44,054 nt of DNA from Simiduia aestuariiviva (GCF_014192475.1 NZ_JACHXZ010000002.1:1-44054); one strand, 5' to 3'; positions 1 to 11,071 are shown, counted from the stretch's first letter. Notes: generated from the sequence alone by a model not told the origin. Numbers and translations are program-made.

Positions 1-255
1 TCCGCTCCGCGGTCCGGCGACCAGCATAGCTGGCCGCGCGAGCCAGCGCAGGTTGCTGATCGCAACCTAAACGCGCCGTCTCGCCCCCATGCGAACGCCC
101 AATGTTATGCATTGGGTCGGGCCGGCGACTGCCGGTCGTCAAGCTTCTAAATTAAAACGCCGTGTAGGTGATCACTCGCCCGTCCCTGGGCTCGGCCTTC
201 GGCCAGCTAACGCTGCGCTAATCGGCTCCTGGCCGATTAGTCCTGCAGGGCGTTT
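1..255. repeat. Structured 255-bp repeat, copy A
   Basis: This block is repeated at 325-579 with a constant offset of 324 bases, so there is no net insertion or deletion between copies. Outside a 26-bp block (19-44 against 343-368) that differs completely, I count about a dozen substitutions. It contains several hairpins: 50-56 with 62-68, 98-104 with 110-116, 122-126 with 131-135, 178-181 with 188-191, 194-197 with 201-204 and 218-225 with 233-240. An outer arm at 155-168 pairs with 242-255. The left end may extend beyond the window. The function is unknown. A structured RNA, an ssDNA-hairpin element or a mobile repeat are all possible. Confidence 0.8.
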
Positions 256-277
256 TTCTTTGTCTGGTAGAAATGTG

Positions 278-308
278 GGCGATGTCCTACCCTCGCATGG
301 GAAAACCC
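278..308 (-). pseudogene. Fragment resembling the 3' end of 5S rRNA
   Basis: Read on the minus strand, these 31 bases follow the well-known 3' end of gammaproteobacterial 5S rRNA, including CATGCGAG and GTAGGACATCGCC, with a few changes. The rest of the 5S gene is missing: upstream on the minus strand the sequence runs into repeat copy B. It is therefore a remnant and not a working rRNA gene. It may mean that the repeats arose beside an rRNA operon. The identification is from memory of 5S sequences, without alignment. Confidence 0.6.
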
Positions 309-324
309 TCTCTCTATTTGTGGG

Positions 325-579
325 TCCGCTCCGCGGTCCGGCCATCGGCGGAGCCTCCGGCGCTCCACAGCGCAGGTTGCTGATCGCAACCTAAACGCGC
401 CGTCTCGCCCCCATGCGAACGCCCAATGTTATGCATCGGGCCGGGCCGGCAACAGCCGGTCGTCAAGCTTCTAAATTAAAACGCCCTGTAGGTAGTCACT
501 CGCCCGTCCCAGGGCTCGGCCTTTGGCCAGCTAACGCTGCGCTAATCGGTTCCAGGCCGATTAGTCCTGCAGGGCGTTT
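325..579. repeat. Structured 255-bp repeat, copy B
   Basis: This is the second copy of the block at 1-255. The hairpins of copy A are kept at +324. Several substitutions fall in hairpin loops: loop 451-454 is AACA against GACT, loop 550-556 differs at two bases, loop 522-524 is TTT against TTC, and loop 506-511 differs at its last base. Its unrelated 26-bp block still forms its own stem (GGAGC with GCTCC). A reading frame runs through both copies, but most differences in it change amino acids and no ribosome site precedes it, so I do not call it a gene. Confidence 0.8.
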
Positions 580-744
580 AACAATGTATCGGTTCTGGGT
601 TTCTATTAACTCAAGGGTCAATCAAGCAACAGGGTCCTTTATTCTAGGCTAATCGATGGCGGCTCAGTAATTTGAACTCAGTTTGTGCTCTAGGCAGCAT
701 TGGGACACTACATTTGAGGTTAAAATCAAAAATAAAATAGAAGT

Positions 745-773
745 TTGACAATTGATTGCCACTACTAATTAAT
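745..773 (+). promoter_or_regulatory. Candidate sigma-70 promoter for the DUF3137-like gene
   Basis: A perfect -35 hexamer TTGACA (745-750) is followed after 17 bases by ATTAAT (768-773), which matches the -10 consensus at four of six positions. It lies 18 bases before the start codon at 791, so the transcript would have a very short leader. Confidence 0.4.
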
Positions 774-790
774 CCATAAGGGACCACAAC

Positions 791-1879
791 ATGGACGTTA
801 GTCAGCAAACTAATTCCCCCTATGCGTCTTCCACTAAGGAAGAGCAAAACACACAGGTGCTATTTGCAATCATCGAGCAGCTAGTGGATTTTGTTATTCA
901 TTCGGTTCTCAGAGTTAAGCGAAAGCAGTTAAAGATTAATGTACAGCCCGAGCTTGTTGAGGCATATAGTCGTTCGCTTTCTGCAACCTGGAAAAGAGTT
1001 GAGCAGTTGCAGCTAGCGGGAAAACGACAACGACGACGATATTTATTGTTCGCCGCTGCTCCTTTTGCCGTGAGCGTTTACCTTATAGCGTTCACTCAGT
1101 ATGGGCTGTTGCCAATGTTTCTTACCTGTTTTATCGGAGCTGTGTACATCGCAAAACCGGCAGTCTTGTTTAAGCAGCAGGTTATTAAAGAAGTTATGCC
1201 CGAGCTGCTTTTTCATCTCCCCGGTTATTTGTATAGGCAAGACGGCTACATTCCAGTTAAAGAGTTAGAACCTAGTAAGTTGCTGCCCATGTACGATGAT
1301 GTGTTGACACGGCAAGAAGACTATTTTGAATGTCAAGCGGCAGGATTGCACTTCGAGCTAGTTGAGTGCGAATTGGCAAAATATAAGCATGAGAAAGGCG
1401 AGCAGCGTGAAAGCACAGAATTTAAAGGTCTGGTTTGTCGTATGGCTTTTGATTCGTCCGCCAAGCATCAGATAGTCTTTCAGTATAAATGGCTATTTTT
1501 ACTTCGATGGCTACAGCCAAAAATAATGGGAATAGCTAAGCAAGCTAAGATGTCCAAAGGGATGTTAGGAGGCCGCTATAATATCTATTGCGCCAGTTCA
1601 GGTTATGTTAAAGAGGTTTTTACAGAGTCGATTTTGACAAAAATTGAATTTTTAATAGGAAGTCTTGATGTAGCTGCACCAGAGTTCAGCGTGGTGGAAA
1701 ATCAAATTATCATTTTTTTGCATCGGCCTAAAAATTTTCTGGAAGCTCCAAATTTTGGGCAGATTCACGATAAACAAACTTTTCTAGAGAGCGTGCTAAA
1801 GGACGCCTACTTAATGGAGGAGTTGAGATCCGTGGCGGAGTTGTTAGCTGCAAATATATCGAAACTGAATAATGCCTGA
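791..1879 (+). CDS. DUF3137-like membrane protein
   Basis: The product has 362 residues and unknown function. Two membrane segments lie at about residues 84-101 and 104-123. After them comes a soluble region whose pattern (YIPVKELEPSKLLP, then FECQAAGLHFELVECEL, then FKGLVCRMAF) matches what I recall of the DUF3137 family. The start ATG has a purine-rich site (AAGGGA) just upstream. The gene looks more AT-rich than the guaB-guaA region, which may point to transfer or weak selection. It is convergent with the antiporter gene, whose stop lies 10 bases away. It stands alone beside the repeat region, so context says little about its role. The family assignment is by pattern only. Confidence 0.7.
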   Translation: MDVSQQTNSPYASSTKEEQNTQVLFAIIEQLVDFVIHSVLRVKRKQLKINVQPELVEAYSRSLSATWKRVEQLQLAGKRQRRRYLLFAAAPFAVSVYLIAFTQYGLLPMFLTCFIGAVYIAKPAVLFKQQVIKEVMPELLFHLPGYLYRQDGYIPVKELEPSKLLPMYDDVLTRQEDYFECQAAGLHFELVECELAKYKHEKGEQRESTEFKGLVCRMAFDSSAKHQIVFQYKWLFLLRWLQPKIMGIAKQAKMSKGMLGGRYNIYCASSGYVKEVFTESILTKIEFLIGSLDVAAPEFSVVENQIIIFLHRPKNFLEAPNFGQIHDKQTFLESVLKDAYLMEELRSVAELLAANISKLNNA

Positions 1880-1888
1880 GCTACTGAA

Positions 1889-3487
1889 TTAGCCCCCTAA
1901 GCTGGCAGGTTTCTCAGGCAAAATGTCCATAACATTTGAGAGCGTGTGCTCCGCGAAGCCTGCACCCGCCTGCGCATAGTAATTAAACACCACGTCAGCA
2001 CCTGCATTGATCATGGCGTTGCGTTCGTCATCGTATTTGGCGACGGCGGCTACTTTGCCTGTATAGCCCGCAGTTCTAAGCTGGTGAACAGCGTCAACCA
2101 TCTCCGACAGCGAAGGCATGGTAAACATGACAAGTTTGTATTGGGTTGCGCTAAGGCCCTCCCAGAAATCAGCATCTTCAGCATCACCATAGATTACTTT
2201 TCTGCCGCAGCTCGTGTGCGACGCGATTTTCTTTTTGTCGGTGTCGACGCCACATACTTTCAAATTGTATTGGCTGGCAATAGTATCGTAGGCACCGGAT
2301 CCTACACGGCCCATGCCAACGATCAACACGTCAACATTGCGCGCTGGGCACTGTGGGGCATCATCGGTTGCCAAATCTTGTTCTATCCGCTTTAAAGAGT
2401 TTTTGAAGCGGCTGTAGATCGTGTGGGATCTGCCATTAATTAAAGTGGATAGTACGAATGATATTGAAACAGCTATTGCCAGGGTGGCAAGCCAGTCTTC
2501 AGATAGCCAGCCCAATTGGAGCGCCAGTGCAGCGACAATTAATCCAAACTCGCTGTATTGAGTTAACGCAAGACCCGCTAGTAGCGCAGTTCGCACACGC
2601 ATTTTGTAACGGGAAAGGATCAATAAAAAGCCTAAACCTTTTAGCGGCAGTAGCAGGCACAGTAGCAGAGCAATGCCCAACATCTCTAGACTTGGACTTG
2701 CAGATAATCCAATGTTTAAGAAAAAACCAATTAAGAATATATCCTTGAAGCTAATCATGGATTTAGCGAGCTCGCCGGATTTTTTGTCGCCGCTCAGAAG
2801 CATGCCAAATACTAGTGCACCAAGATCTGCCTTCATACCCACCAATTCAAACAATGAGCTACCCAGAAATGTTAAAATAATGCCGGAAAGAATGAGTACT
2901 TCGTCATGTCCGCTGGCTTTTAGTAGGTAGCTAAATAATGGGCGAGCGAAGAACAGCAGAGGTAAAAGCAATGCAAATAAGGTTGGTATTTTCCCTGTGG
3001 ACACTGTTAAAAACAGTACGGCAATGATGTCTTGCACAATCAGTATGCCCACTGCTAGCTGTCCATGTCGAACACGAAATTCACCCCTTTCTTCGAGCAT
3101 GGCTACTGCGCACACTGTTGAGCTAAAACTCAGTGCAAAAGCAATGAGTGCAGCCTGGGTCCATGTGATGTCACTCACTAAAGGCAAGCCAAGTGCGCCA
3201 ACAAACATGATCATCAAGGCGGTTAATCCGCCGAATACGACGCCATGTTCAACAGTCGAGCGATAGATTTCGGGTTTGAGCAGGCTTCTAATATCTAGCT
3301 TCAAGCCAATAATGAACAACATTAGGGCGATGCCCGTATTGGCGATCACCTCAATAGTGGTGTTGGACTCCACGCCTAGATGTCCGAGAGTAAACCCTGC
3401 AATGAGGTAGCCCACCAGTGGTGGTTGACCGATTTGACGTGCGGCGAACCCGAAAGCAAAGGCGGCTAAAATAACAAGGCTGTCCAT
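1889..3487 (-). CDS. Kef-type cation/proton antiporter (CPA2 family)
   Basis: The product has 532 residues. The first 380 or so are strongly hydrophobic, with about twelve membrane segments typical of the Na+/H+ exchanger fold of the CPA2 family (QPPLVGYLIAGFTLG near the N-terminus). The C-terminal part is a TrkA-N (RCK) Rossmann domain with the nucleotide-binding motif VGMGRVGSG, followed by an acidic residue at the end of the second strand. No TrkA-C domain is visible after it. Such proteins exchange K+ or Na+ for protons at the inner membrane and are gated by nucleotide or thiol ligands. The AGGGAAC sequence supports the start at 3487. The nearest named relatives are YbaL and KefB/KefC; the ion cannot be told from sequence alone. 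Confidence 0.88.
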   Translation of the reverse strand: MDSLVILAAFAFGFAARQIGQPPLVGYLIAGFTLGHLGVESNTTIEVIANTGIALMLFIIGLKLDIRSLLKPEIYRSTVEHGVVFGGLTALMIMFVGALGLPLVSDITWTQAALIAFALSFSSTVCAVAMLEERGEFRVRHGQLAVGILIVQDIIAVLFLTVSTGKIPTLFALLLPLLFFARPLFSYLLKASGHDEVLILSGIILTFLGSSLFELVGMKADLGALVFGMLLSGDKKSGELAKSMISFKDIFLIGFFLNIGLSASPSLEMLGIALLLCLLLPLKGLGFLLILSRYKMRVRTALLAGLALTQYSEFGLIVAALALQLGWLSEDWLATLAIAVSISFVLSTLINGRSHTIYSRFKNSLKRIEQDLATDDAPQCPARNVDVLIVGMGRVGSGAYDTIASQYNLKVCGVDTDKKKIASHTSCGRKVIYGDAEDADFWEGLSATQYKLVMFTMPSLSEMVDAVHQLRTAGYTGKVAAVAKYDDERNAMINAGADVVFNYYAQAGAGFAEHTLSNVMDILPEKPASLGG

Positions 3488-3537
3488 ATCGTTCCCTAGA
3501 GGTTTAGAGCGTCAATCTCTGCATTTTTTAATATAGC

Positions 3538-4953
3538 CTAAGATTCTTTTTGGCCGGCTACAGACACTACCCGTGCAGTCAGTTGCCCTCGATCGAGCGT
3601 GACATGGATAGTATCGCCCACCGTGACATCATTTGCATCGCGCAACAGGGTATTTTGTTCATTAGTGGCGAGTGCAAAGCCTCGCTGCAAGGTTTGCAGG
3701 GGGCTTAAGTTGTTGAGGTTCTGCGAGGTATTTGCGAGCTTAAATTGAAATCGCTGAATACGTTGAAGTGTCAACCTTACAACCTGTCGATGAAAATTTT
3801 GGAGTATGCGCTGCTGAATGGGAATCTGCTTGCTGGGGCTAGCGTTTAGCAGCCGCTTGGTCGCGTTGGCTAAGCGCAACTTTCCTTGGTCAAGCTGGCG
3901 GCTAGGGTGAAGGCGGTTTAATAATTCCTCAGCATGCTTTAGCCGTCTGCGGCTCTCGGCAATTTGTTGCTGGGCAATTAGCTGTAACCTCGCTTCATGT
4001 CGATCCAACGTTTGCGCAAAAGATTCCAGTTTGGGCTCGCACCGCGTTAATCGGTGGGAAATGTGGTCGACGCGCTGCTTTGTCTGGGTAAGCGTTCGCA
4101 GCGCAGCCTTATCTAGCCTTGATTTTAAACTGGAGCACCGGGCGAACCACTCATCTGCACTAGGTGAAAGTATTTCCGCTGCAGCTGAGGGCGTAGGGGC
4201 ACGAGCGTCAGCCGCAAAATCGGCGATGGTCGTGTCAGACTCGTGGCCTACACCTGTAATGATTGGAATTTCGCTTGCCACTATCGCGCGCGCTAGCCCT
4301 TCGTCATTGAAGCACCAGAGATCCTCTAATGAACCGCCGCCTCGGGCCAGTAAGATGACGTCAAATAATTGAGCGCGATTGGCCCGCGCAATGGCTTGAA
4401 TGATTTGGTTGGCAGCGCCTGCTCCCTGTACCGGTGTCGGGACTAGAGTGAGTGGTTGACCGGGCCAGCGGCGCATGAACACAGACAAGATGTCGTGCAG
4501 TGCTGCTCCCGATGCAGAGGTGATTATCGCAATGTGCTTGGCTGGGCTGGGGAGGGGTCGCTTTCGCGCTGTGGCAAATAGGCCCTCGCTGGCCAGCTTT
4601 TCTCGTAATTCTTCATACGCGCGCTGAAGTGCGCCAAGGCCGGCATCCTCCATGTGCTCGACAATTAGCTGGTAATCGCCGCGCCCCTCGTACAGGCTGA
4701 TGCGGCCTCGAATTAGGACTTTCATGCCATTATCCGGCTTAATCCTCAAATACTGGCTGCGATTTTTGAACATTGCACAGCGAATTTGAGCGCCAGAATC
4801 TTTTAACGTGAAATAGCAGTGCCCCGAGGCGGGGCGAGCAAGGTTGCTAATCTCGCCTTCAATCCACACGAGCGAAAGGTGGGTTTCCAGTAATTGGCGA
4901 GCCATGCGATTGAGTTGGCTCACGGAGAGTATTTGGCGCTCGGCGGCGGGCAT
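3538..4953 (-). CDS. xseA: Exodeoxyribonuclease VII large subunit
   Basis: The product has 471 residues, close to the usual length. The N-terminus carries an OB-fold typical of the family (LVWIEGEISNLARPASGHCY, residues about 29-48), followed by the catalytic domain with VILLARGGGSLEDLWCFND and GVGHESDTTIADFAAD. A long helical region follows. The enzyme degrades single-stranded DNA to short oligonucleotides, together with the small subunit XseB, which is not in this window. The start ATG has AAGGAA nine bases upstream. It is divergent from guaB, an arrangement also known in E. coli, so the 186-bp gap holds both promoters. Confidence 0.96.
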   Translation of the reverse strand: MPAAERQILSVSQLNRMARQLLETHLSLVWIEGEISNLARPASGHCYFTLKDSGAQIRCAMFKNRSQYLRIKPDNGMKVLIRGRISLYEGRGDYQLIVEHMEDAGLGALQRAYEELREKLASEGLFATARKRPLPSPAKHIAIITSASGAALHDILSVFMRRWPGQPLTLVPTPVQGAGAANQIIQAIARANRAQLFDVILLARGGGSLEDLWCFNDEGLARAIVASEIPIITGVGHESDTTIADFAADARAPTPSAAAEILSPSADEWFARCSSLKSRLDKAALRTLTQTKQRVDHISHRLTRCEPKLESFAQTLDRHEARLQLIAQQQIAESRRRLKHAEELLNRLHPSRQLDQGKLRLANATKRLLNASPSKQIPIQQRILQNFHRQVVRLTLQRIQRFQFKLANTSQNLNNLSPLQTLQRGFALATNEQNTLLRDANDVTVGDTIHVTLDRGQLTARVVSVAGQKES

Positions 4954-5061
4954 GGGTAGTTCCTTAAGATACTAGCCGCGCACTATAGCGCCTAGGCCAT
5001 GGGCGCGCGAGTGCCTCGGGACTGTCATATTGCATTGTTAAGCTAATAGTTAAGTTCCCAG

Positions 5062-6615
<1,554 letters not shown>

Positions 6616-6638
6616 GCCTTTATATTCGTGACATTCCA

Positions 6639-6669
6639 GTGATCGGCCGAGGCCGGTCACTTTTGTTTT
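6639..6669 (+). terminator. Rho-independent terminator after guaB
   Basis: A 9-bp stem with one G-T pair (GTGATCGGC with GCCGGTCAC) has a four-base loop and is followed by TTTTGTTTT. It lies between guaB and guaA and could make guaA expression partly independent or attenuated. Confidence 0.75.
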
Positions 6670-6717
6670 GAGGGTGTAAAAACCCATAGCCTTCGTTAGC
6701 AAGAGTTGTCTTCACTC

Positions 6718-8295
6718 ATGAGCCAAGATATTCACGCACAACGCATCTTAATTCTGGATTTCGGATCGCAGTACACGCAACTAATCGCTCGCCGTATTAG
6801 GGAGATAGGTGTCTACTCGGAAATTCGCGCCTTTGACATGACAGACGAAGAAATTCGCGATTTTGATCCGAAAGGTATTATTTTGTCGGGCGGTCCAGAG
6901 TCGGTAACGGCAGGTGCGTCACCGCGGGCTGCAGATTCTGTATTTACCCTGGGAGTGCCAGTTCTTGGCATCTGCTATGGCATGCAAACCATGGCCGAGC
7001 AGTTAGGTGGCAAGGTTTCCACAAGTGACATCCGCGAATTTGGTTATGCGCAAGTAAAAGTGCAGGGCACGAGTGCGCTGCTGCGTGACATAAAGGATCA
7101 CTTGGCTGACGACGGTGCTGGCCTGCTGGATGTGTGGATGAGTCACGGGGATAAAGTTATCGAGATGCCCAGCGGCTTTAGCTTGATGGCAGCCACGGAA
7201 TCTTGTCCGATTGCCGGAATGTACTGTGAAGAAAAAGAGTTTTATGGCGTCCAGTTTCATCCAGAAGTTACACATACGCTGCAGGGCAAACGCATCTTTG
7301 AGCATTTTGTTCTTGAGCTATGTGGCTGCAAGGCATTGTGGACTCCGGCCAATATCGTAGATGATGCTATCACCCGCGTGCGCGAGCAGGTGGGTAGCGA
7401 TAACGTGCTATTGGGTTTGTCTGGCGGCGTTGATTCCTCTGTTGTGGCTGCACTCTTACATAAAGCCATTGGCGATCAGCTGACGTGTGTGTTTGTGGAT
7501 AACGGTCTACTGCGAAAAAATGAAGGCGATCAGGTGATGGACATGTTTGCCAAAAACATGGGCGTCAAAGTGATACGAGTAGATGCTGAAGAGCAGTTTT
7601 TGTCGCGTCTTAAGGGCGTAAATGATCCAGAGCAAAAACGCAAAATAATCGGCAATACATTTATTGACGTGTTTGATACGGAGGCCACAAAGCTCAAAGG
7701 CGTCAAGTGGTTGGCGCAGGGCACCATCTACCCGGATGTCATCGAGTCGGCTGCCAGTAAAACCGGCAAGGCGCACGTGATTAAATCACACCACAATGTG
7801 GGTGGTCTGCCAGAAGATATGGCCTTCGAATTGGTAGAGCCGCTGCGTGAATTGTTTAAAGATGAAGTGCGAAAAATTGGCCTGGAATTGGGCTTGCCCT
7901 ACGACATGGTGTTTCGTCACCCGTTCCCTGGACCGGGCTTAGGCGTAAGAATTTTGGGTGAAGTCAAAAAGGAATATGCCGATATTCTGCGTGAAGCCGA
8001 TGCCATCTTTCTCGAGGAATTACATAAGGCCGACTGGTATCACAAAACCTCACAGGCGTTTGCGGTATTCTTACCGGTCAAGTCGGTGGGCGTGGTTGGC
8101 GATGGGCGTCGCTATGAGTGGGTCGTCTCTTTACGCGCGGTGGAAACCATTGACTTTATGACGGCGCGCTGGGCCCATTTACCTTATGAGTTGCTAGAGG
8201 TTGTTTCCAACCGCATCATTAATGAAATCTCGGGAGTGTCCCGAGTGGCCTATGATGTTTCCAGCAAGCCGCCTGCTACCATTGAGTGGGAATAA
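6718..8295 (+). CDS. guaA: GMP synthase (glutamine-hydrolysing)
   Basis: The product converts XMP to GMP using ATP and glutamine. The N-terminal glutamine amidotransferase domain carries the nucleophile in GICYGMQ (Cys86) and the His/Glu pair in [11 protein letters not shown]. The ATP pyrophosphatase domain follows with the P-loop [12 protein letters not shown], and then the C-terminal dimerisation domain ([14 protein letters not shown]). I chose ATG 6718 because it gives 525 residues, the same length as the E. coli enzyme. An in-frame TTG at 6706 would add four residues and has no better ribosome site. The gene is followed by its own terminator. Confidence 0.97.
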   Translation: MSQDIHAQRILILDFGSQYTQLIARRIREIGVYSEIRAFDMTDEEIRDFDPKGIILSGGPESVTAGASPRAADSVFTLGVPVLGICYGMQTMAEQLGGKVSTSDIREFGYAQVKVQGTSALLRDIKDHLADDGAGLLDVWMSHGDKVIEMPSGFSLMAATESCPIAGMYCEEKEFYGVQFHPEVTHTLQGKRIFEHFVLELCGCKALWTPANIVDDAITRVREQVGSDNVLLGLSGGVDSSVVAALLHKAIGDQLTCVFVDNGLLRKNEGDQVMDMFAKNMGVKVIRVDAEEQFLSRLKGVNDPEQKRKIIGNTFIDVFDTEATKLKGVKWLAQGTIYPDVIESAASKTGKAHVIKSHHNVGGLPEDMAFELVEPLRELFKDEVRKIGLELGLPYDMVFRHPFPGPGLGVRILGEVKKEYADILREADAIFLEELHKADWYHKTSQAFAVFLPVKSVGVVGDGRRYEWVVSLRAVETIDFMTARWAHLPYELLEVVSNRIINEISGVSRVAYDVSSKPPATIEWE

Positions 8296-8336
8296 ACTAA
8301 ACCTAATCAGTAGTAGATCGGTAGATTGACAAACAT

Positions 8337-8363
8337 GGGCTTGGAGTTATCCAGGCCCTTTTT
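8337..8363 (+). terminator. Terminator after guaA
   Basis: A 9-bp stem (GGGCTTGGA with TCCAGGCCC, one G-T pair) is followed by five T. It separates the purine genes from the FHA-kinase operon that begins at 8378. Confidence 0.75.
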
Positions 8364-8377
8364 ATCTGAGGTGAATT

Positions 8378-8740
8378 ATGGCGTTTTTACAGCATTGCCT
8401 AAATGGCGCACTGGTTGCACATTATGTGGTTGACCCTGCATTGCGGCTTGGTCGCGCGGCCGATAATGATATTGTCTTAGAAGACGGCACTGTGTCTGGT
8501 CACCATGCGGAAATTCATCTCGGTGAGCAGGGCCAATTCTTGTTCAAGGATCTAGGTAGCACAAATGGCGTGTCATTGGATGGCAAAAAACTTGCGCAAG
8601 GGCAGCTAGATGAAGGTCAATGGTTGACCGTTGGATTGCATGAATTTACCCGCATAGAGCAATTGCCCGCCGGCATGGAGCAAACGCTAAAGATTAAGAA
8701 AAGCTGGATTCCCGGTGTTTATTACACTGCAGAAAAATAA
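8378..8740 (+). CDS. FHA-domain protein, first of two flanking the kinase
   Basis: This is a 120-residue cytoplasmic protein made almost entirely of one forkhead-associated domain, which binds phosphothreonine peptides. The hallmark segments are all present: LRLGRAADNDIVL with the binding Arg, then VSGHHAEI, then DLGSTNGVSLDG. No membrane segment or other domain is visible. The start ATG is preceded by GAGGTG. It lies 39 bases upstream of the Ser/Thr kinase gene in the same direction, so it is a likely adaptor or substrate of that kinase. Its physiological target is unknown. Confidence 0.9.
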   Translation: MAFLQHCLNGALVAHYVVDPALRLGRAADNDIVLEDGTVSGHHAEIHLGEQGQFLFKDLGSTNGVSLDGKKLAQGQLDEGQWLTVGLHEFTRIEQLPAGMEQTLKIKKSWIPGVYYTAEK

Positions 8741-8779
8741 GTGTAAACTGCACCCACAATAATAAATGAGGCCACCCGT

Positions 8780-11071
8780 TTGGTTAGGCGATTCGGCAAA
8801 TATCTGACTCCTGCAAACACCCTGTTGATGCTGCTTACCTGTGCATTTTTGCAGGTGGCCTATTGGCCCAGTGTGTTGCTCCAGCCACTGGTCTGGATAG
8901 ACCATCAACTGAACGGCAAAATCTATGATTTTAGTGCTCAGCCAAACGCCGTAATTCCCCTCAATTGGATACAAGTTCCGGCATCGGATTTGGCCCAATT
9001 CAGTAGCGCTCCTGAACAATCTGATTTGGCAAAAAATCTACATGCATTAAGTCAAAAGGGAACGCTTGCAGTCTTCCTAACAACACCGTTTAGGTATCCT
9101 CGATTAGATAATCACAAACAGTCGGCGCAGCTCGATAGCGCGATGCCAGCCACTGAAAATCACTGGGCGTTGCTGCAGCAGAACGCGCTGTGGGTGTTGC
9201 CCGAAGGCTTTGTGCCAACTGACCGGGTGGCGTTAGGGGACGGTGCAACTGACAAGCTGCGCTGGCGTGGGCGCTGGGCACCTCGCATTGAAGGAGCGTT
9301 TGAGATCTCCGGTGATGGCTATCAGTTTAGTCAGGCGGCAAACCTGCCGGCTCACGCCTTGATCTGGCGGCAGGGCGCGCAGTGGCATGCCGGTATCCCC
9401 TTGTCACTGATGTCTGCCCACCTCAATCGACAATTGCAGTTCGCTGATGGCGTGGTCGTTGATGGTGCGGACTGGCAACGGGTTGTGGGTGCAGACGCTC
9501 AGCTCCCTGTGGACGTTCGGCTGCAACCGAAACCGAAAACACTGGCAGCCGCTCTAAGCGGTGCTCAAGTTGGCGTTTGGCTTGTGAGTGCAGCGTCCGA
9601 CCCGCGCCCCGGACTTGTGGCTGCGACCTTACAAACATTAGCCGCAAATCAATACCCTAAATCGCCTGCTTGGGGTCAATGGTTTGCTATGGGGATGGTC
9701 GTTTTACTTTCCGCTGGTATGTTGGGCTGGTGGCTTAGCGCGGCGCCCTGGGTGTTGACACTGTACGGGCTGATCGGTGCCGCGGCCTTAATCGCCTGCC
9801 AGTGGGCTGCACAGGTGTATTTACAGTGGCGACTGCCCGTAGGTACTGGATTGTTGTTATTGGTTTGTGTCTGGAGCCTCAGGCTCGCTTGGTGGTGCAT
9901 CGAGCTCCCATTTCGGGGGGTATTGGTTAGTTGGCGCGATGCGTGGCAACAAATTGTCAGGCGGCAATTACAGGATGGGCAGCTTGAAGCCGCCGAGCTG
10001 CATTTAACGTCTTTGGCAAGCTGCCGCCCAGAATCCTGGCAGTTGCAACTCTCGTATGATGTGGCGCAAACCTATGAAAAACAGCGGCGTTATGAGCAGG
10101 CAGAAAAGCTCTATCGCAGCATTTTGGCGCGGTCGGGCAGGTTTGCGGATGTACAGGGGCGTTTAAGGCGCCTGCAAGAGTTATCTTCAGGGCAGGCTGG
10201 GGCCGGCTTAGATGCCACTTTGGTCATTGATGAGCAAATTATTAACAAACCCGTACTGGGCCGCTATGAAATCCAAAAGGAGTTGGGTCGAGGCGCTATG
10301 GGCGTTGTGTATTTGGCACGAGATCCGCGTATCGGTCGCATGGTGGCAGTTAAAACACTGCACTATAAACACTTTGAGTCCAATCAGCTTGAGGGTGTTA
10401 AGGCGCGCTTTTTTCGTGAGGCAGAGGCCGCGGGTCGCTTGAGTCACCCCAACATTGTGTCGGTGTTCGATGTGGGTGAAGAGGCAGATTTAGCCTATAT
10501 AGCCATGGATTTTGTGCCCGGACGCGCATTGAATTTCTATTGTGCTCCCGATAAATTATTGCCAGTGCATATTGTCTATGGGCTGATCGCTAAAGCAGCC
10601 GATGCGCTTTTTTACGCCCATAAGCACCAGATAGTGCATCGCGATATAAAGCCGAGCAATCTACTCTATGACGCTGATACTGGACGTATGAAGGTCAGCG
10701 ATTTTGGTATTGCGCGCTTGGTGGATAACTCCAAGACTCGCACCGGTGACGTGATGGGAAGCCCGCTGTACATGTCGCCAGAACAATTGAAAGGCGCTAA
10801 GGTAGGGGAGAGTGCCGACATCTACAGTCTAGGTGTGACTATGTACCAGCTTTTGACTGGAAAATTGCCCTATGATGGCGACTCGTTGGCGAATTTAACG
10901 TATAACATTTTGCAAGGTAAGCACCCCAGTGTGCGAAGTCATCGCCCAGACTTACCCGCCAGTGCTACGAGAATAACCAATAAAGCGCTTCAAAAAGAAC
11001 CGGCTGATCGTTATCTCTCAGGCAAAGAAATGGCTGATGCGTTACGTAAGTCACTCGCTAGAGATTTTTAA
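8780..11071 (+). CDS. Membrane Ser/Thr protein kinase with CHASE2-like sensor region
   Basis: The product has 763 residues. One membrane segment lies near the N-terminus, followed by about 260 probably periplasmic residues. Three closely spaced membrane segments follow at about residues 300-375; this layout and the preceding PRPGLVAATLQTLAANQ segment resemble CHASE2 sensor domains. A helical, TPR-like linker comes next (about 385-465, with AQTYEKQRRYEQAEKLYRSI). The Hanks-type kinase domain occupies about 495-763 with all main motifs: LGRGAMGVVYLA, VAVKTL, HRDIKPSNLLYD, DFGIARL and GSPLYMSPEQ, so it should be active. I chose the TTG start at 8780, with GAGG eight bases upstream; no ATG fits better. 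It probably senses an envelope signal and phosphorylates the neighbouring FHA proteins or other targets. Confidence 0.92.
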   Translation: MVRRFGKYLTPANTLLMLLTCAFLQVAYWPSVLLQPLVWIDHQLNGKIYDFSAQPNAVIPLNWIQVPASDLAQFSSAPEQSDLAKNLHALSQKGTLAVFLTTPFRYPRLDNHKQSAQLDSAMPATENHWALLQQNALWVLPEGFVPTDRVALGDGATDKLRWRGRWAPRIEGAFEISGDGYQFSQAANLPAHALIWRQGAQWHAGIPLSLMSAHLNRQLQFADGVVVDGADWQRVVGADAQLPVDVRLQPKPKTLAAALSGAQVGVWLVSAASDPRPGLVAATLQTLAANQYPKSPAWGQWFAMGMVVLLSAGMLGWWLSAAPWVLTLYGLIGAAALIACQWAAQVYLQWRLPVGTGLLLLVCVWSLRLAWWCIELPFRGVLVSWRDAWQQIVRRQLQDGQLEAAELHLTSLASCRPESWQLQLSYDVAQTYEKQRRYEQAEKLYRSILARSGRFADVQGRLRRLQELSSGQAGAGLDATLVIDEQIINKPVLGRYEIQKELGRGAMGVVYLARDPRIGRMVAVKTLHYKHFESNQLEGVKARFFREAEAAGRLSHPNIVSVFDVGEEADLAYIAMDFVPGRALNFYCAPDKLLPVHIVYGLIAKAADALFYAHKHQIVHRDIKPSNLLYDADTGRMKVSDFGIARLVDNSKTRTGDVMGSPLYMSPEQLKGAKVGESADIYSLGVTMYQLLTGKLPYDGDSLANLTYNILQGKHPSVRSHRPDLPASATRITNKALQKEPADRYLSGKEMADALRKSLARDF

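Noticed and set aside
1-579. Integron attC sites in the repeats
   Set aside because: GTTTAAC at 577-583 matches one attC core consensus, but the partner core at the other end is missing on both strands and no integrase gene is seen.
89-652. Two parallel small reading frames (89-394, 413-652) inside the repeats
   Set aside because: Most differences between them change amino acids, no ribosome site precedes them, and the sequence is better explained by hairpins.
1946-3266. Plus-strand frames over the antiporter gene
   Set aside because: Shadows of a clear membrane protein gene on the other strand.
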